A DNA stretch of 64,000 nt, taken from positions 186,001 to 250,000 of the forward strand of contig NZ_CYSA01000028.1 of assembly GCF_001458355.1 (NCBI RefSeq), given 5' to 3'. This stretch comes from Thalassovita gelatinovora. Its GTDB lineage: Bacteria > Pseudomonadota > Alphaproteobacteria > Rhodobacterales > Rhodobacteraceae. Numbering within the stretch: position 1 is the first letter of the stretch; each line of letters starts with the position of its first letter. The position numbers and the translations under genes were made by a program. Below the pieces are notes generated by a model. That model made no database searches. It was not told the origin of the DNA and saw only the letters and a program-made list of their open reading frames with translations. This document shows, piece by piece, positions 53,378 to 60,597 of this stretch.

Positions 53378-54106
53378 ATGTCACAGACATTCGACGTGCG
53401 CTGGTTGCAGCGCGCGCTAAAAACGCTTGGCTTCAATCCCGGCCCGATCGACGGGATCAAGGGGCCGCGCACTGACGCTGCGATCGTTGCGTTCAAGCAC
53501 CGGTTCGGGTTCCGTCAGCGACCCTATCTCGGGCCGATCACGCTGGCCGCGTTGCGCGATGCCGTGGTCGAGGCGATGCCGACCCGGTTCGGCCCCGACA
53601 CCGCGCCGGAACCGCCGTGGATGGTCGAGATTTCAAAATTCATCGGTCTGCACGAGGTCCGCGACAATGCCGCCGTGCGCGCCTGGCTGCGCTCTGACGG
53701 GGCCACTTTGGGCGATCCGGCACAGTTGCCATGGTGCGGCGATGCCGCCGCCACGGCTCTGAAAAAGGCGCTACCGGATGAAGCTTGGCCCGATCGGCTG
53801 GAAGCAAACCCGTATTGGGCGCGAAACTTCACCGGATTCGGGATCGCCTGCCGGGACGTTTACGGCGCGGTCTTCGTGTTCAGCCGGGGCAAGGGCGGGC
53901 ATGTCGGGTTTGCCATCGGTCGCAGCGCGGACGGCAGCCGCTACCGGATCCGGGGCGGCAACCAGGGCGACATGATCCGCGATAGCTGGATGGCGGCCAG
54001 CCGCGTTCTGGCGCGGCGCTGGCCCGCGACATGGCCCGCCGCCTATCAGCGCCCCTTGCCGGTGCTGGACGCGTCCGGCGCGGTTCTCAGCGTGAACGAG
54101 GCGTGA
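53378..54106 (+). CDS. Endolysin: peptidoglycan-binding domain plus NlpC/P60-CHAP-like (TIGR02594)
   Basis: 242 residues. N-terminal PG_binding_1: WLQRALKTLGFNPGPIDGIKGPRTDAAIVAF (9-62). Catalytic domain about 75-215: KFIGLHEVRDN start, catalytic Cys in LPWCGDAAATAL, His in GGHVGFAIGRSADG, then RIRGGNQGD. No signal peptide, so it needs the holin upstream. Confidence 0.9.
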   Translation: MSQTFDVRWLQRALKTLGFNPGPIDGIKGPRTDAAIVAFKHRFGFRQRPYLGPITLAALRDAVVEAMPTRFGPDTAPEPPWMVEISKFIGLHEVRDNAAVRAWLRSDGATLGDPAQLPWCGDAAATALKKALPDEAWPDRLEANPYWARNFTGFGIACRDVYGAVFVFSRGKGGHVGFAIGRSADGSRYRIRGGNQGDMIRDSWMAASRVLARRWPATWPAAYQRPLPVLDASGAVLSVNEA

Positions 54107-54107
54107 G

Positions 54108-54482
54108 GTGATCCGCTGGTTTGCGCTTGCGCTGGTCCTGTCGGTCACGGCCTGCAGCCCGTCCAGCGCGGTCAAGCTGCTGACCGGCGGCGGCCCGAAC
54201 GTCGCGGCGAACGGGCAGGCGGGCCGGACCAACGTGCAGGCGATCGGGCAGACCGCCGTCACCGATCAGAAAATCGTCCGGCCACAGGCGCGCTCGATCG
54301 AACAATCCAGCGGTGACACACGGGTAAAGGCCGAACAGGTGCAGACCGTTGTGGTGAACGAAGCGAAGGACGGCGCGCCGCCTTGGGTCTGGATATCCTG
54401 GGCAATGCTGGGAATGACCCCGGCCATTTACAGATGGCCGGGTTTGGCTTGGCAGCTGTTGGGGTGGCGTATTTCTCGGTAG
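54108..54482 (+). CDS. Candidate unimolecular spanin (lipoprotein with C-terminal membrane helix)
   Basis: 124 residues, GTG start with GAGG before it. Lipoprotein signal MIRWFALALVLSVTAC, with a VTAC lipobox (Cys16). The soluble Gln/Thr-rich middle (about 20-88) could span the periplasm. One C-terminal hydrophobic segment follows (WVWISWAMLGMTPAIYRW, then GLAWQLLGW). Outer-membrane lipid anchor at one end and inner-membrane helix at the other is the u-spanin layout (as in T1 gp11); it directly follows the endolysin. Confidence 0.65.
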   Translation: MIRWFALALVLSVTACSPSSAVKLLTGGGPNVAANGQAGRTNVQAIGQTAVTDQKIVRPQARSIEQSSGDTRVKAEQVQTVVVNEAKDGAPPWVWISWAMLGMTPAIYRWPGLAWQLLGWRISR

Positions 54483-54653
54483 CCCGCCGTGTTGGCGACA
54501 TCTCAGATTAATTCTTCCGCCATCTGGCGGGGGCAACGGTGCTACAACACCGCCACCGTGCAGCCATCCGTCGAAAGAAGCTGCACCGACATGACACCAG
54601 ATAATGTCGCCCGACTCTCGCGAGAGCGGGTGTTTCATATTCTGGAAACAACC

Positions 54654-55469
54654 ATGGATACAATGAGAAAGGTGCCGCCTGCGGTGCCGGTCGCCCCTTG
54701 GCTGGGCGGTAAGAAGGCGTTGTCCGATAAAATCATCGCCCGGATCGAAGCGATTCCGCATCGCGCCTATGTCGAACCCTTTGTGGGCATGGGCGGCGTT
54801 TTCCTGCGCCGGACCTGGCAGCCGAAACTGGAAGTCGCAAACGATCTGAACGGTGAAATCACCAACCTGTTCCGCATCCTGCAGCGTCACTATCCGCAGC
54901 TGATGGAGGTGATGAAATACCAGATCACGTCGCGGCGGGAATTCGAGCGGCTAAGAAGCACGGACCCGGCCACCCTGACTGATCTGGAACGCGCTGCGCG
55001 GTTTCTCTATCTGCAACGCTTGGCATTCGGCGGCAAGCTGGGTGGCGTCTTCGGGGTTGCCAAGGAACGCGGTGCCCGGTTCAGCCTGTCCAGGATCGAA
55101 CCTCTGCTTATGTCCGCGCATGAACGCCTTGACGGCGTCGTCTTCGAAAGCCTGGACTGGGCGGATGTCATCGCCCGCTATGATGCGCCGGAAACGCTGT
55201 TCTATCTCGATCCGCCTTATTGGGGTGGCGAGTCCGACTATGGCAAGGGCATGTTCGACCGTGCGCAGTTCACCGCCATGGCCGATGTGTTGCGGCAGAT
55301 CAGCGGCGCGTTCATCCTGTCGATCAACGACGTGCCCGATATCCGCGCGGCCTTCGACGGTTTCCATATTGAGGAGGTCAGGTTGAAATACACCGTATCG
55401 CAAGGCGCGGCAAAAGAGGCGCGTGAACTGATCATCAGCAACCGGGAGGCGTCCAACCGGCTGCTGTAG
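54654..55469 (+). CDS. Phage Dam-type adenine DNA methyltransferase (D12 class)
   Basis: 271 residues from the ATG at 54654 (GGAAACAACC upstream); an open extension of 55 codons upstream lacks start signals. Motif X/I: VAPWLGGKKALSDKII, YVEPFVGMGGVFLR; motif IV TLFYLDPPYWGG (DPPY); C-terminal SINDVPDIRAAF and AAKEARELIISN as in Dam/DpnM relatives. Methylates N6-adenine, possibly to protect phage DNA or to mark packaging. Last recognisable phage gene. Confidence 0.92.
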   Translation: MDTMRKVPPAVPVAPWLGGKKALSDKIIARIEAIPHRAYVEPFVGMGGVFLRRTWQPKLEVANDLNGEITNLFRILQRHYPQLMEVMKYQITSRREFERLRSTDPATLTDLERAARFLYLQRLAFGGKLGGVFGVAKERGARFSLSRIEPLLMSAHERLDGVVFESLDWADVIARYDAPETLFYLDPPYWGGESDYGKGMFDRAQFTAMADVLRQISGAFILSINDVPDIRAAFDGFHIEEVRLKYTVSQGAAKEARELIISNREASNRLL

Positions 55470-55914
55470 CGTGCAGCTGGGTGCGGTAAATGTTGGGACC
55501 ACCTCGGGCGGGGAGCGGACCTTCGCGTCAAAGCGCACGCATGACCGGTTCGGATGTGAAGCGGTCGTTCGCCACGCCTCATGCGAACATAGGCGACGCG
55601 GAGCTTGCTGAGATTGCTGCCTGGAGGCTTCGAACGCCCCACCCTCGGCAACTCGCTTCAGAGTAAAGGCGTTCGAACGCTGCCGGGGTGCTACGAATGC
55701 CTGCCCAGCCCTGCGGAACTGGCGGAATCCTACCCATGTTATCGAATAACACTTGAGGGTTATTGACTAACACGTGAGGTCATATCTTGTTGGCCACAAG
55801 ATTACGACAAACGACCGGTTAACGCGTTTGTCTGGCAACACGGCGAACTGGCGACAATCCTGAAGCACAAGCGCCATACTACCACCGCGACCTGCGGTAA
55901 GAAGGAGCAAGAAC
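55470..55914. other. Intergenic region after dam (445 bp), with repeats
   Basis: No convincing gene. Contains an inverted repeat TTCGAACGCC (55629-55638) / GGCGTTCGAA (55668-55677), a tandem 21-bp direct repeat (55738-55779) and an inverted repeat GACAAACG (55806-55813) / CGTTTGTC (55825-55832). No copy of the tRNA 3' end seen. Likely the promoter/regulatory zone of the gene at 55915 and/or the scarred prophage boundary. Confidence 0.5.
55738..55779. repeat. Two tandem 21-bp operator-like repeats
   Basis: Copy 1 55738-55758 and copy 2 55759-55779 agree at 18 of 21 positions (GTTATyGAmTAACACkTGAGG). The first 13 bases are a dyad, perfect in copy 1 (GTTAT-CGA-ATAAC). Period of 21 bp is two helical turns. 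Sits about 140 bp upstream of the next gene. Confidence 0.65.
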
Positions 55915-56529
55915 ATGAAACTCTTGATAGCAACAGCGACGGCTGTTCTGGTTGCATCTCAGGCATTTGCCGGCTCGTACGAGGTAAGATGCGAGACAAC
56001 GAAAGTGCCGTATCAGGAAACCGTCAAAGGCGGAACTCCCGAGAAAGTAATCGGCGGGGCGATTATCGGCGGGGTGCTCGGGAAAGTCGTGACAAAGGAA
56101 AATGCCGGTGCTGCCGCCGGCGCCATCATCGGCGGCGCCGTCGCCAATGAGACGAGCAAGAGGACCGTCACCAAATACAAAGACGTCGAAACCTGCACGA
56201 ACGTTTTCATTCCCGAGCGCGTCACGGATGAGGAAAGGCTTCGACAGGCCTTGCTGGATCTGAACGGCGGCAAGTCGGTCAGCAAGGAAATGATCATGGA
56301 CGTGCAGTATACGATCGGCGTCGGCCATGACGGAAAATGGGGGCCAAAGTCCAAGCTGGCCGCCGAGAAATACCTGGCAAACCTCGAGCCTGACGCGCCG
56401 CTGTATTCACTGGTGGTCAATGATGTGGTCATCGTCAGTTCGGCCGACGTCAATGCGGTCGATCAGATCAAGGATGCATTGCTTGAAGCAGGTGTCGACT
56501 CGCAAATCTTTGTCGATTTGCAGCAATGA
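55915..56529 (+). CDS. Glycine-zipper envelope protein with PG-binding-like C-terminus
   Basis: 204 residues. Signal peptide MKLLIATATAVLVASQAFAG. Glycine zipper (about 45-85): IGGAIIGGVLGKVVT then AGAAAGAIIGGAVAN, as in the 17-kDa surface antigen / Rick_17kDa_Anti family. The C-terminal part includes QYTIGVGHDGKWGPKSKLAA, resembling a degenerate peptidoglycan-binding repeat. Host-type envelope protein, not an obvious phage gene; AAGGAGCAAG ribosome site. Confidence 0.75.
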   Translation: MKLLIATATAVLVASQAFAGSYEVRCETTKVPYQETVKGGTPEKVIGGAIIGGVLGKVVTKENAGAAAGAIIGGAVANETSKRTVTKYKDVETCTNVFIPERVTDEERLRQALLDLNGGKSVSKEMIMDVQYTIGVGHDGKWGPKSKLAAEKYLANLEPDAPLYSLVVNDVVIVSSADVNAVDQIKDALLEAGVDSQIFVDLQQ

Positions 56530-56650
56530 ATGTCAGCGGCGCTACTCAGCGTAGCGCCGCCTGCGCCCGTCGGCAAAATTTCCCGAACAACGGTTCGGTA
56601 CCTGTTCGCCCGGCAATCGATGCGGCAATCGCCAATGGCTCTTCGGGCTT

Positions 56651-56817
56651 ATTCCGTTGAAAAACTCCCTGCGCAGCTCCGCGCCCTCCAAATTACAGAA
56701 CATTTTTCCTGTTTGGCGCTTTGTTTGCCGCATTTCGAGGTGCCTTTCGAAGATGTCGGGAACATCTTCCCGCGACTTTGCTCCTTCAAGAGTGGTTGCT
56801 GAGTTTTTCAACAGAAT
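56651..56817. repeat. 167-bp MITE-like element with 17-bp terminal inverted repeats
   Basis: Left end ATTCCGTTGAAAAACTC (56651-56667), right end GAGTTTTTCAACAGAAT (56801-56817): inverted repeats matching at 16 of 17 bases around 133 bp of non-coding DNA. A third copy (63984-64000) is identical to the reverse complement of the right end. Could be a MITE or two IS remnants back to back. Confidence 0.65.
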
Positions 56818-56847
56818 TGGCTCGAAGCGGCCCTTCGCTACGCCCTA
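56801..56847 (+). repeat. IS-like end, left copy (facing 63954-64000)
   Basis: Starts GAGTTTTTCAACAGAATTGG; about three quarters of the first 45 bases match the reverse complement of 63954-64000, including an exact first 17. The two copies face each other 7.2 kb apart and enclose the membrane-protein pair, the IS3 and the three-gene operon. Confidence 0.65.
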
Positions 56848-56986
56848 GACCAATGACTGTATTGCGCAGGAAGCTGCCTTTACAGATCCTATTTTGCTAT
56901 GTCCGCGCATAGCCTACGGAATTATGCTCCGATGCATGACGGTATAAAATGAAGGCCGCTCACGCTACATCTGATGCTCATGGGCT

Positions 56987-57529
56987 TCACTGATCAGAGA
57001 GCTGAATATCACTTTCTTCAGCTGGAGCATCGACATAAGAATCAAAACTGTCTCTAAAGCGCTCAAAAAGCTCAGGCTGCTGAAGAAGCAGAAAAGCCAG
57101 CAATGTAATCAGCAATGTGAAAGCCCAAGCAATCACATTGGTTGTAATGGCTCGAAGAGCGCCTGTGCTATCAGAAATATGCCTTTGTATCTCTGATGTT
57201 GCGCTATTGATCCTATCTAACAAGGCGGACTGCTGGATCTCTTCCGCGGCTTCATCGATTGCATTCGCAGCAAAAGTTTGGAGCTCCTGACGCGCAGCGT
57301 TTCGATAAAACTCAACAACTTGGTCCGACGGATTCTTGGGGGTTCCTGCTGTTCTTTGTCCCTGAAGAACCTCATCCCGAACCATCTGTTTGTATCGAGC
57401 GTAGGCGACTAGGCCGATCAAGTCGTTATGATCGCCTTTAGTCATTTTATCGAATGCAGTGCTATAACTTCTTGGGCTCTGGTCTGCCTCGCGATGGGCC
57501 TCGACCACGTTGTCGTTTGCCTCAGTCAC
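56987..57529 (-). CDS. Hypothetical membrane-anchored protein of a two-gene pair (180 aa)
   Basis: Soluble N-terminal part (FDKMTKGDHNDLIGLVAYAR, then KQMVRDEV), a helical middle rich in Ala/Gln/Glu (QELQTFAANAIDEAAEEIQQ), one strong transmembrane helix near 134-150 (VIAWAFTLLITLLAFLLL) and an acidic tail. Its ATG overlaps the stop of the upstream 64-aa basic protein by four bases. The layout of a helical sensor plus single membrane span is reminiscent of small toxin/abortive-infection pairs, but no family is recognised. Confidence 0.7.
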   Translation of the reverse strand: MTEANDNVVEAHREADQSPRSYSTAFDKMTKGDHNDLIGLVAYARYKQMVRDEVLQGQRTAGTPKNPSDQVVEFYRNAARQELQTFAANAIDEAAEEIQQSALLDRINSATSEIQRHISDSTGALRAITTNVIAWAFTLLITLLAFLLLQQPELFERFRDSFDSYVDAPAEESDIQLSDQ

Positions 57530-57720
57530 CCGGCTGCCGCCATATCCTTCGAGCGGGCGAGAGCACGATCGAGAGCATCCTTGCGGACGACACGTGCAGT
57601 CTTGCCAGAGGGCATCGTCATAGTTCGCACAACCATAACATGACCTTTAGGGGCACGCTTGCCGTCATCTTTACCAGACACAGTCTTGGAAGACTTTGTT
57701 TTCTTGCCAAAGATTCGCAT
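57526..57720 (-). CDS. Small basic protein of a two-gene pair (64 aa)
   Basis: The ATG at 57720 has AGGAG six bases upstream. MRIFGKKTKSSKTVSGKDDG (Lys-rich), then VMVVRTMTMPSGKTARVVRK and a C-terminal helix (DALDRALARSKDMAAAG). Strongly basic N-terminus, possible nucleic-acid binding. Translationally coupled to the membrane protein downstream. Unknown. Confidence 0.7.
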   Translation of the reverse strand: MRIFGKKTKSSKTVSGKDDGKRAPKGHVMVVRTMTMPSGKTARVVRKDALDRALARSKDMAAAG

Positions 57721-57916
57721 ATTGCTCTCCTGTTTCTCTAAATCAATATATAGCACGAACTGCCAAAATCCAAACACTTCTGCTCAGGTTAGGAACGAAA
57801 CACTGCGCGCCACCCGGCACTACGGTCGGGCCTTCTTGATGTGATCCCCGAAAACTGGACCGATTTGGCTTAGAGTTTTCCGCACGAATCCCCGGCTGGG
57901 AAAGGAGCGGAAACGC

Positions 57917-58182
57917 ATGAAAGCATCGAAGTTCACGGACGCGCAGAAAGCGTTCATCATCAAGCAGGGCGAAGACGGAACGCCGGTTGCTGAGATCTGC
58001 CGCAAGGCCGGGATCAGTCAGGCGACCTATTTCAACTGGAAGAAAAAAAGGCCGGGCTGATGCCGTCGGAGATGAAGCGGCTGCGCGAGTTGGAAGACGA
58101 GAATGTGCGGCTGAAGAAGATCGTCGCGGATCTGACGCTGGATCGTGAGATGCTCCAGGACGTCATCAAAAGAAAGCTCTGA
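57917..58182 (+). pseudogene. IS3 orfA, frameshifted in a run of seven A
   Basis: MKASKFTDAQKAFIIKQGED then VAEICRKAGISQATYFNW (HTH_Tnp_1) is standard IS3 OrfA. After FNWKKK the frame stops early (RPG stop), while the leucine-zipper half continues in the -1 frame: AGLMPSEMKRLRELEDENVR to VIKRKL and TGA at 58182. The break is at GAAAAAAAG (about 58042-58050). Either a one-base indel or, less likely, a second slip site. Confidence 0.8.
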
Positions 58183-58214
58183 AGCCGGATCGGAAGCGCG
58201 AACTGATTGACGGG

Positions 58215-59018
58215 ATGTGCGCGGACTGGGCGGTGTCGATCCGGCGGGCTTGTGGGGCTCTCCGGTTCGACCGTTCCACCTACCACTACAAATCCCGGCG
58301 CACCGATCCGGCGGCGTTGAAAGCGCGGATCAAGGAGATCTGCGAAACCCGTGTGCGCTACGGCTATCGCCGGGTGCATGTCGTCCTGTGTCGCGAAGGC
58401 TGGGACGTGAACATCAAGAAAGTCTATCGCATTTACAGGGAGTTGGGTTTGCAACTCAGAAACAAGACACCGAAACGGCGGGTGAAGGCCAAGCTGCGCG
58501 ATGACCGTGCCGAGGCTGTCGGTCCCAACGATGTCTGGGCGATGGACTTCGTGCATGACCAGCTTGCCATGGGCAAGAAGCTGCGCGTCCTGACGGTCGT
58601 GGATACGTTCTCGCGCTATTCGCCGGTGCTGGATGTTCGGTTCAGCTATCGCGGGGAAGACGTGGTCGCCACCCTGGATCGGGTGTGCCGCCGGATCGGC
58701 TATCCGAAGACGATCCGGGTCGACCAGGGTAGCGAGTTCATCTCCCGCGACATGGACCTCTGGGCCTATCATCGCGGCGTGATTCTCGACTTCTCACGGC
58801 CCGGTAAGCCGACCGATAACGCCTTCATCGAGGCCTTTAACGGGCGGTTCCGGCAGGAGTGCCTGAGCACACACTGGTTCATGAGCCTTGCGGATGCCCG
58901 CGAAAAAGTGGAGGCTTGGCGTAGATACTACAATGAGGAACGGCCACACAGCGCGATCGGGAACAAACCGCCGATCCTGCTGACGAAATCGGGAGGCGCA
59001 GCCAGCCCGTCACCCTGA
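58215..59018 (+). CDS. IS3 family transposase OrfB (DDE)
   Basis: 267 residues as a stand-alone frame from ATG, open upstream to the orfA end for expression as a -1 fusion. HTH_21 region (SIRRACGALRFDRSTYHYKS), then rve integrase core with DDE: NDVWAMDFVHD, IRVDQGSEFISRDM and NAFIEAFNGRFRQEC. C-terminal YYNEERPHSAIG. The catalytic triad is intact, but OrfA is broken, so transposition probably needs help in trans. Confidence 0.92.
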   Translation: MCADWAVSIRRACGALRFDRSTYHYKSRRTDPAALKARIKEICETRVRYGYRRVHVVLCREGWDVNIKKVYRIYRELGLQLRNKTPKRRVKAKLRDDRAEAVGPNDVWAMDFVHDQLAMGKKLRVLTVVDTFSRYSPVLDVRFSYRGEDVVATLDRVCRRIGYPKTIRVDQGSEFISRDMDLWAYHRGVILDFSRPGKPTDNAFIEAFNGRFRQECLSTHWFMSLADAREKVEAWRRYYNEERPHSAIGNKPPILLTKSGGAASPSP

Positions 59019-59355
59019 TCATAGCCGGAAAACTCTGCCCGCCGCTGGTCCAAAGATGGGTGTCGCTTCAAAGGTTGGGCAGACTCTACATCATGGTGAG
59101 GGATTTCGCGGGGGGCAGGTCAGGTAGTCTGGCAATAAAGGTTAAACGATGAATTTCTCTTCATCCCCCCAATGAGAAACAACCAGACGACATTGGCAGC
59201 TAACGTGGCGCGCGCCGGACAGCAGAATGCCCACCTGCACTGGAGACCTGTGCCCCAATAATCCCGAAGCCGATCATGCACGAACACTCAGACTGGAGCA
59301 CTCAGTAGGGGGAGTTCAAGCCCGTCGGTCAGTGGACTTGCACCATGGTGACACT
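59019..59355. other. Intergenic region between IS3 and radical SAM gene (337 bp)
   Basis: IS3 right end, then DNA with no credible gene: a 61-codon frame at 59227-59412 has no ribosome site and runs into the opposite-strand gene. No clear terminator for the leftward operon seen. Confidence 0.5.
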
Positions 59356-60597
59356 TCAATCAAGCTTATAGCTTTGACTGCTCTTCATGATGTCCAGATT
59401 AGAATATCTTGAAACATGCCCTGTGTCGGAAAAGGTCGCCCACATGGCCGCGATATCTGATTGACGGAATTCTATTGGTGTCTTTTTAACATTCCCTTTT
59501 CCAAAACCTTGGACGTAAAGTGTACCTACACTTCCTACAAGGAAAACGCTGTTAGGTGAAGGACTGGCGTTTGTTGATCGAATATCCATGTTTAAACGTT
59601 CGTCAGTCGTTAACTTGACTAGTTTTTCCAAATTGCGCGACACACTAGAACTCGGGAAAATTCCAGCAAGAGCATCGCTATCAAGCTTTTTCTTCCTGGC
59701 TACATAGGTTTTGTTTGCTTTCCCAGCGTTTGCAGCGATATGAATAACCCAGTTTCTGACCCCTCTTGAATACAGCCAGTCGCGCAAGTCGATCAATTGT
59801 TTCAGGTGATCATTGTGTTTTGTTACAACAGTTTGCACAGAAACTCCTGCGCCATACTCCAAACAGATATCAATCATCCTAGCAGCATAGTCCAACGAGG
59901 TTAGATTTCCAGTTACTAATTCCGGGAAATTTTTTTTGTTCATCGGTCTAAGTTTGTTATTTATTTTAGGGTCCATGGAATCTATCGAAATACGGACATG
60001 AATGGGCCGTATGGCTAAAATACGCTTTAGATCACTTTCATGGCCGACACCTGAAGTATCAATAACAATACCTGCTTCTCTTGGGAGCATTTTGATTAAT
60101 GACACTGCACGATCAGGCCGTGTTAGGGGATCACCTCCGGTTACTACATACACCAATGCATTTAAGTTATTTGCAACTTTTGCAACATCCGAAATTTGAT
60201 CTGGGTTTTCGTTTTCTCGAGTACCCTGGTCCATAAGGTCATCAGCATGGCAATAGATACATTTAAGAGGGCACCATGATGTTGCGAAGCAGTTCACAAG
60301 CAGTGGATGCTCGACAATGGGTACAGTGGGGAAATCTCCAATAAGATGAACTCCCGAGTAACCATGTTGCGGTATTGGAGTTCCATCCGACGAGATAGCT
60401 TCAATAATTCCTAGGCCAGTCAAGACCTCTAGGCTTCGCGTTTGGTCAGAAAAATTAGTCCAGTCGGGGCCAATTGAACTCAACAATTTGGAAGCATCGG
60501 CGTCCAATAAAAAAATATCGTCTCTTTCTGGCACATAAACTGACTGTCCAAACCTTTCGGGACGTGAGATGAGCCCTTTTTTTGATTTAACCCGCAT
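59356..60597 (-). CDS. Radical SAM enzyme with PqqD-like N-terminus (operon gene 3)
   Basis: 413 residues. Residues about 10-70 (RFGQSVYVPERDDIFLLDAD, LEVLTGLGII) look like a PqqD/RRE-type small winged helix, which in RiPP maturases binds a leader peptide. The 4Fe-4S motif is C109-x3-C113-x2-C116 (SWCPLKCIYCHADD); GGDPLTRPD (154-162) is the GGE-type SAM site. The C-terminal part looks like a SPASM scaffold (GTLYVQGFGKGN) but has no cysteine cluster. AT-rich codons compared with host genes. It overlaps the end of the methyltransferase gene by 11 bases. Substrate unknown; no precursor peptide gene found next to it. Confidence 0.85.
   Translation of the reverse strand: MRVKSKKGLISRPERFGQSVYVPERDDIFLLDADASKLLSSIGPDWTNFSDQTRSLEVLTGLGIIEAISSDGTPIPQHGYSGVHLIGDFPTVPIVEHPLLVNCFATSWCPLKCIYCHADDLMDQGTRENENPDQISDVAKVANNLNALVYVVTGGDPLTRPDRAVSLIKMLPREAGIVIDTSGVGHESDLKRILAIRPIHVRISIDSMDPKINNKLRPMNKKNFPELVTGNLTSLDYAARMIDICLEYGAGVSVQTVVTKHNDHLKQLIDLRDWLYSRGVRNWVIHIAANAGKANKTYVARKKKLDSDALAGIFPSSSVSRNLEKLVKLTTDERLNMDIRSTNASPSPNSVFLVGSVGTLYVQGFGKGNVKKTPIEFRQSDIAAMWATFSDTGHVSRYSNLDIMKSSQSYKLD

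Larger units (their letters stand above)
26299..55470. mobile_element. Siphovirus-like prophage integrated at tRNA-Ile(CAT)
   Basis: Integrase beside the tRNA, cI/cro switch, early genes, HK97-type packaging and head genes, lambda-like tail genes with frameshifted chaperone, tape measure, lysis genes and Dam. Every structural module is present and open. The right end is set after dam because gene packing stops there; no repeat of the tRNA 3' end was found by eye between 55.4 and 64.0 kb, so the true attR may be further right, very short or lost. Likely inducible or recently inducible, though the 97-aa repressor lacks a RecA-cleavable domain. Confidence 0.9.
56530..56986. other. Non-coding, IS/MITE-scarred region (457 bp)
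   Basis: Holds the 167-bp element bounded by 17-bp inverted repeats (56651-56817) and the IS-like end at 56801-56847. No credible gene; short open frames on both strands overlap the repeats. Confidence 0.6.
57842..59070 (+). mobile_element. IS3-family insertion sequence (orfA broken)
   Basis: orfA-like and orfB-like frames with a DDE transposase. Proposed left end TGATCCCCGAAAACTGGACC (57842) and right end ending TGTCGCTTCA (59070): both read TGA...TGGACC from outside in, but they match only partly, so the ends are tentative. No target duplication established. Confidence 0.75.

Noticed and set aside
55629-55677. 10-bp inverted repeat around TTCGAA as attR
   Set aside because: It shares no sequence with the tRNA 3' end next to the integrase, so it is not an attachment repeat.
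59227-59412. 61-codon + strand frame between IS3 and the radical SAM gene
   Set aside because: No start signal, composition unlike a gene, runs antisense into the radical SAM gene.
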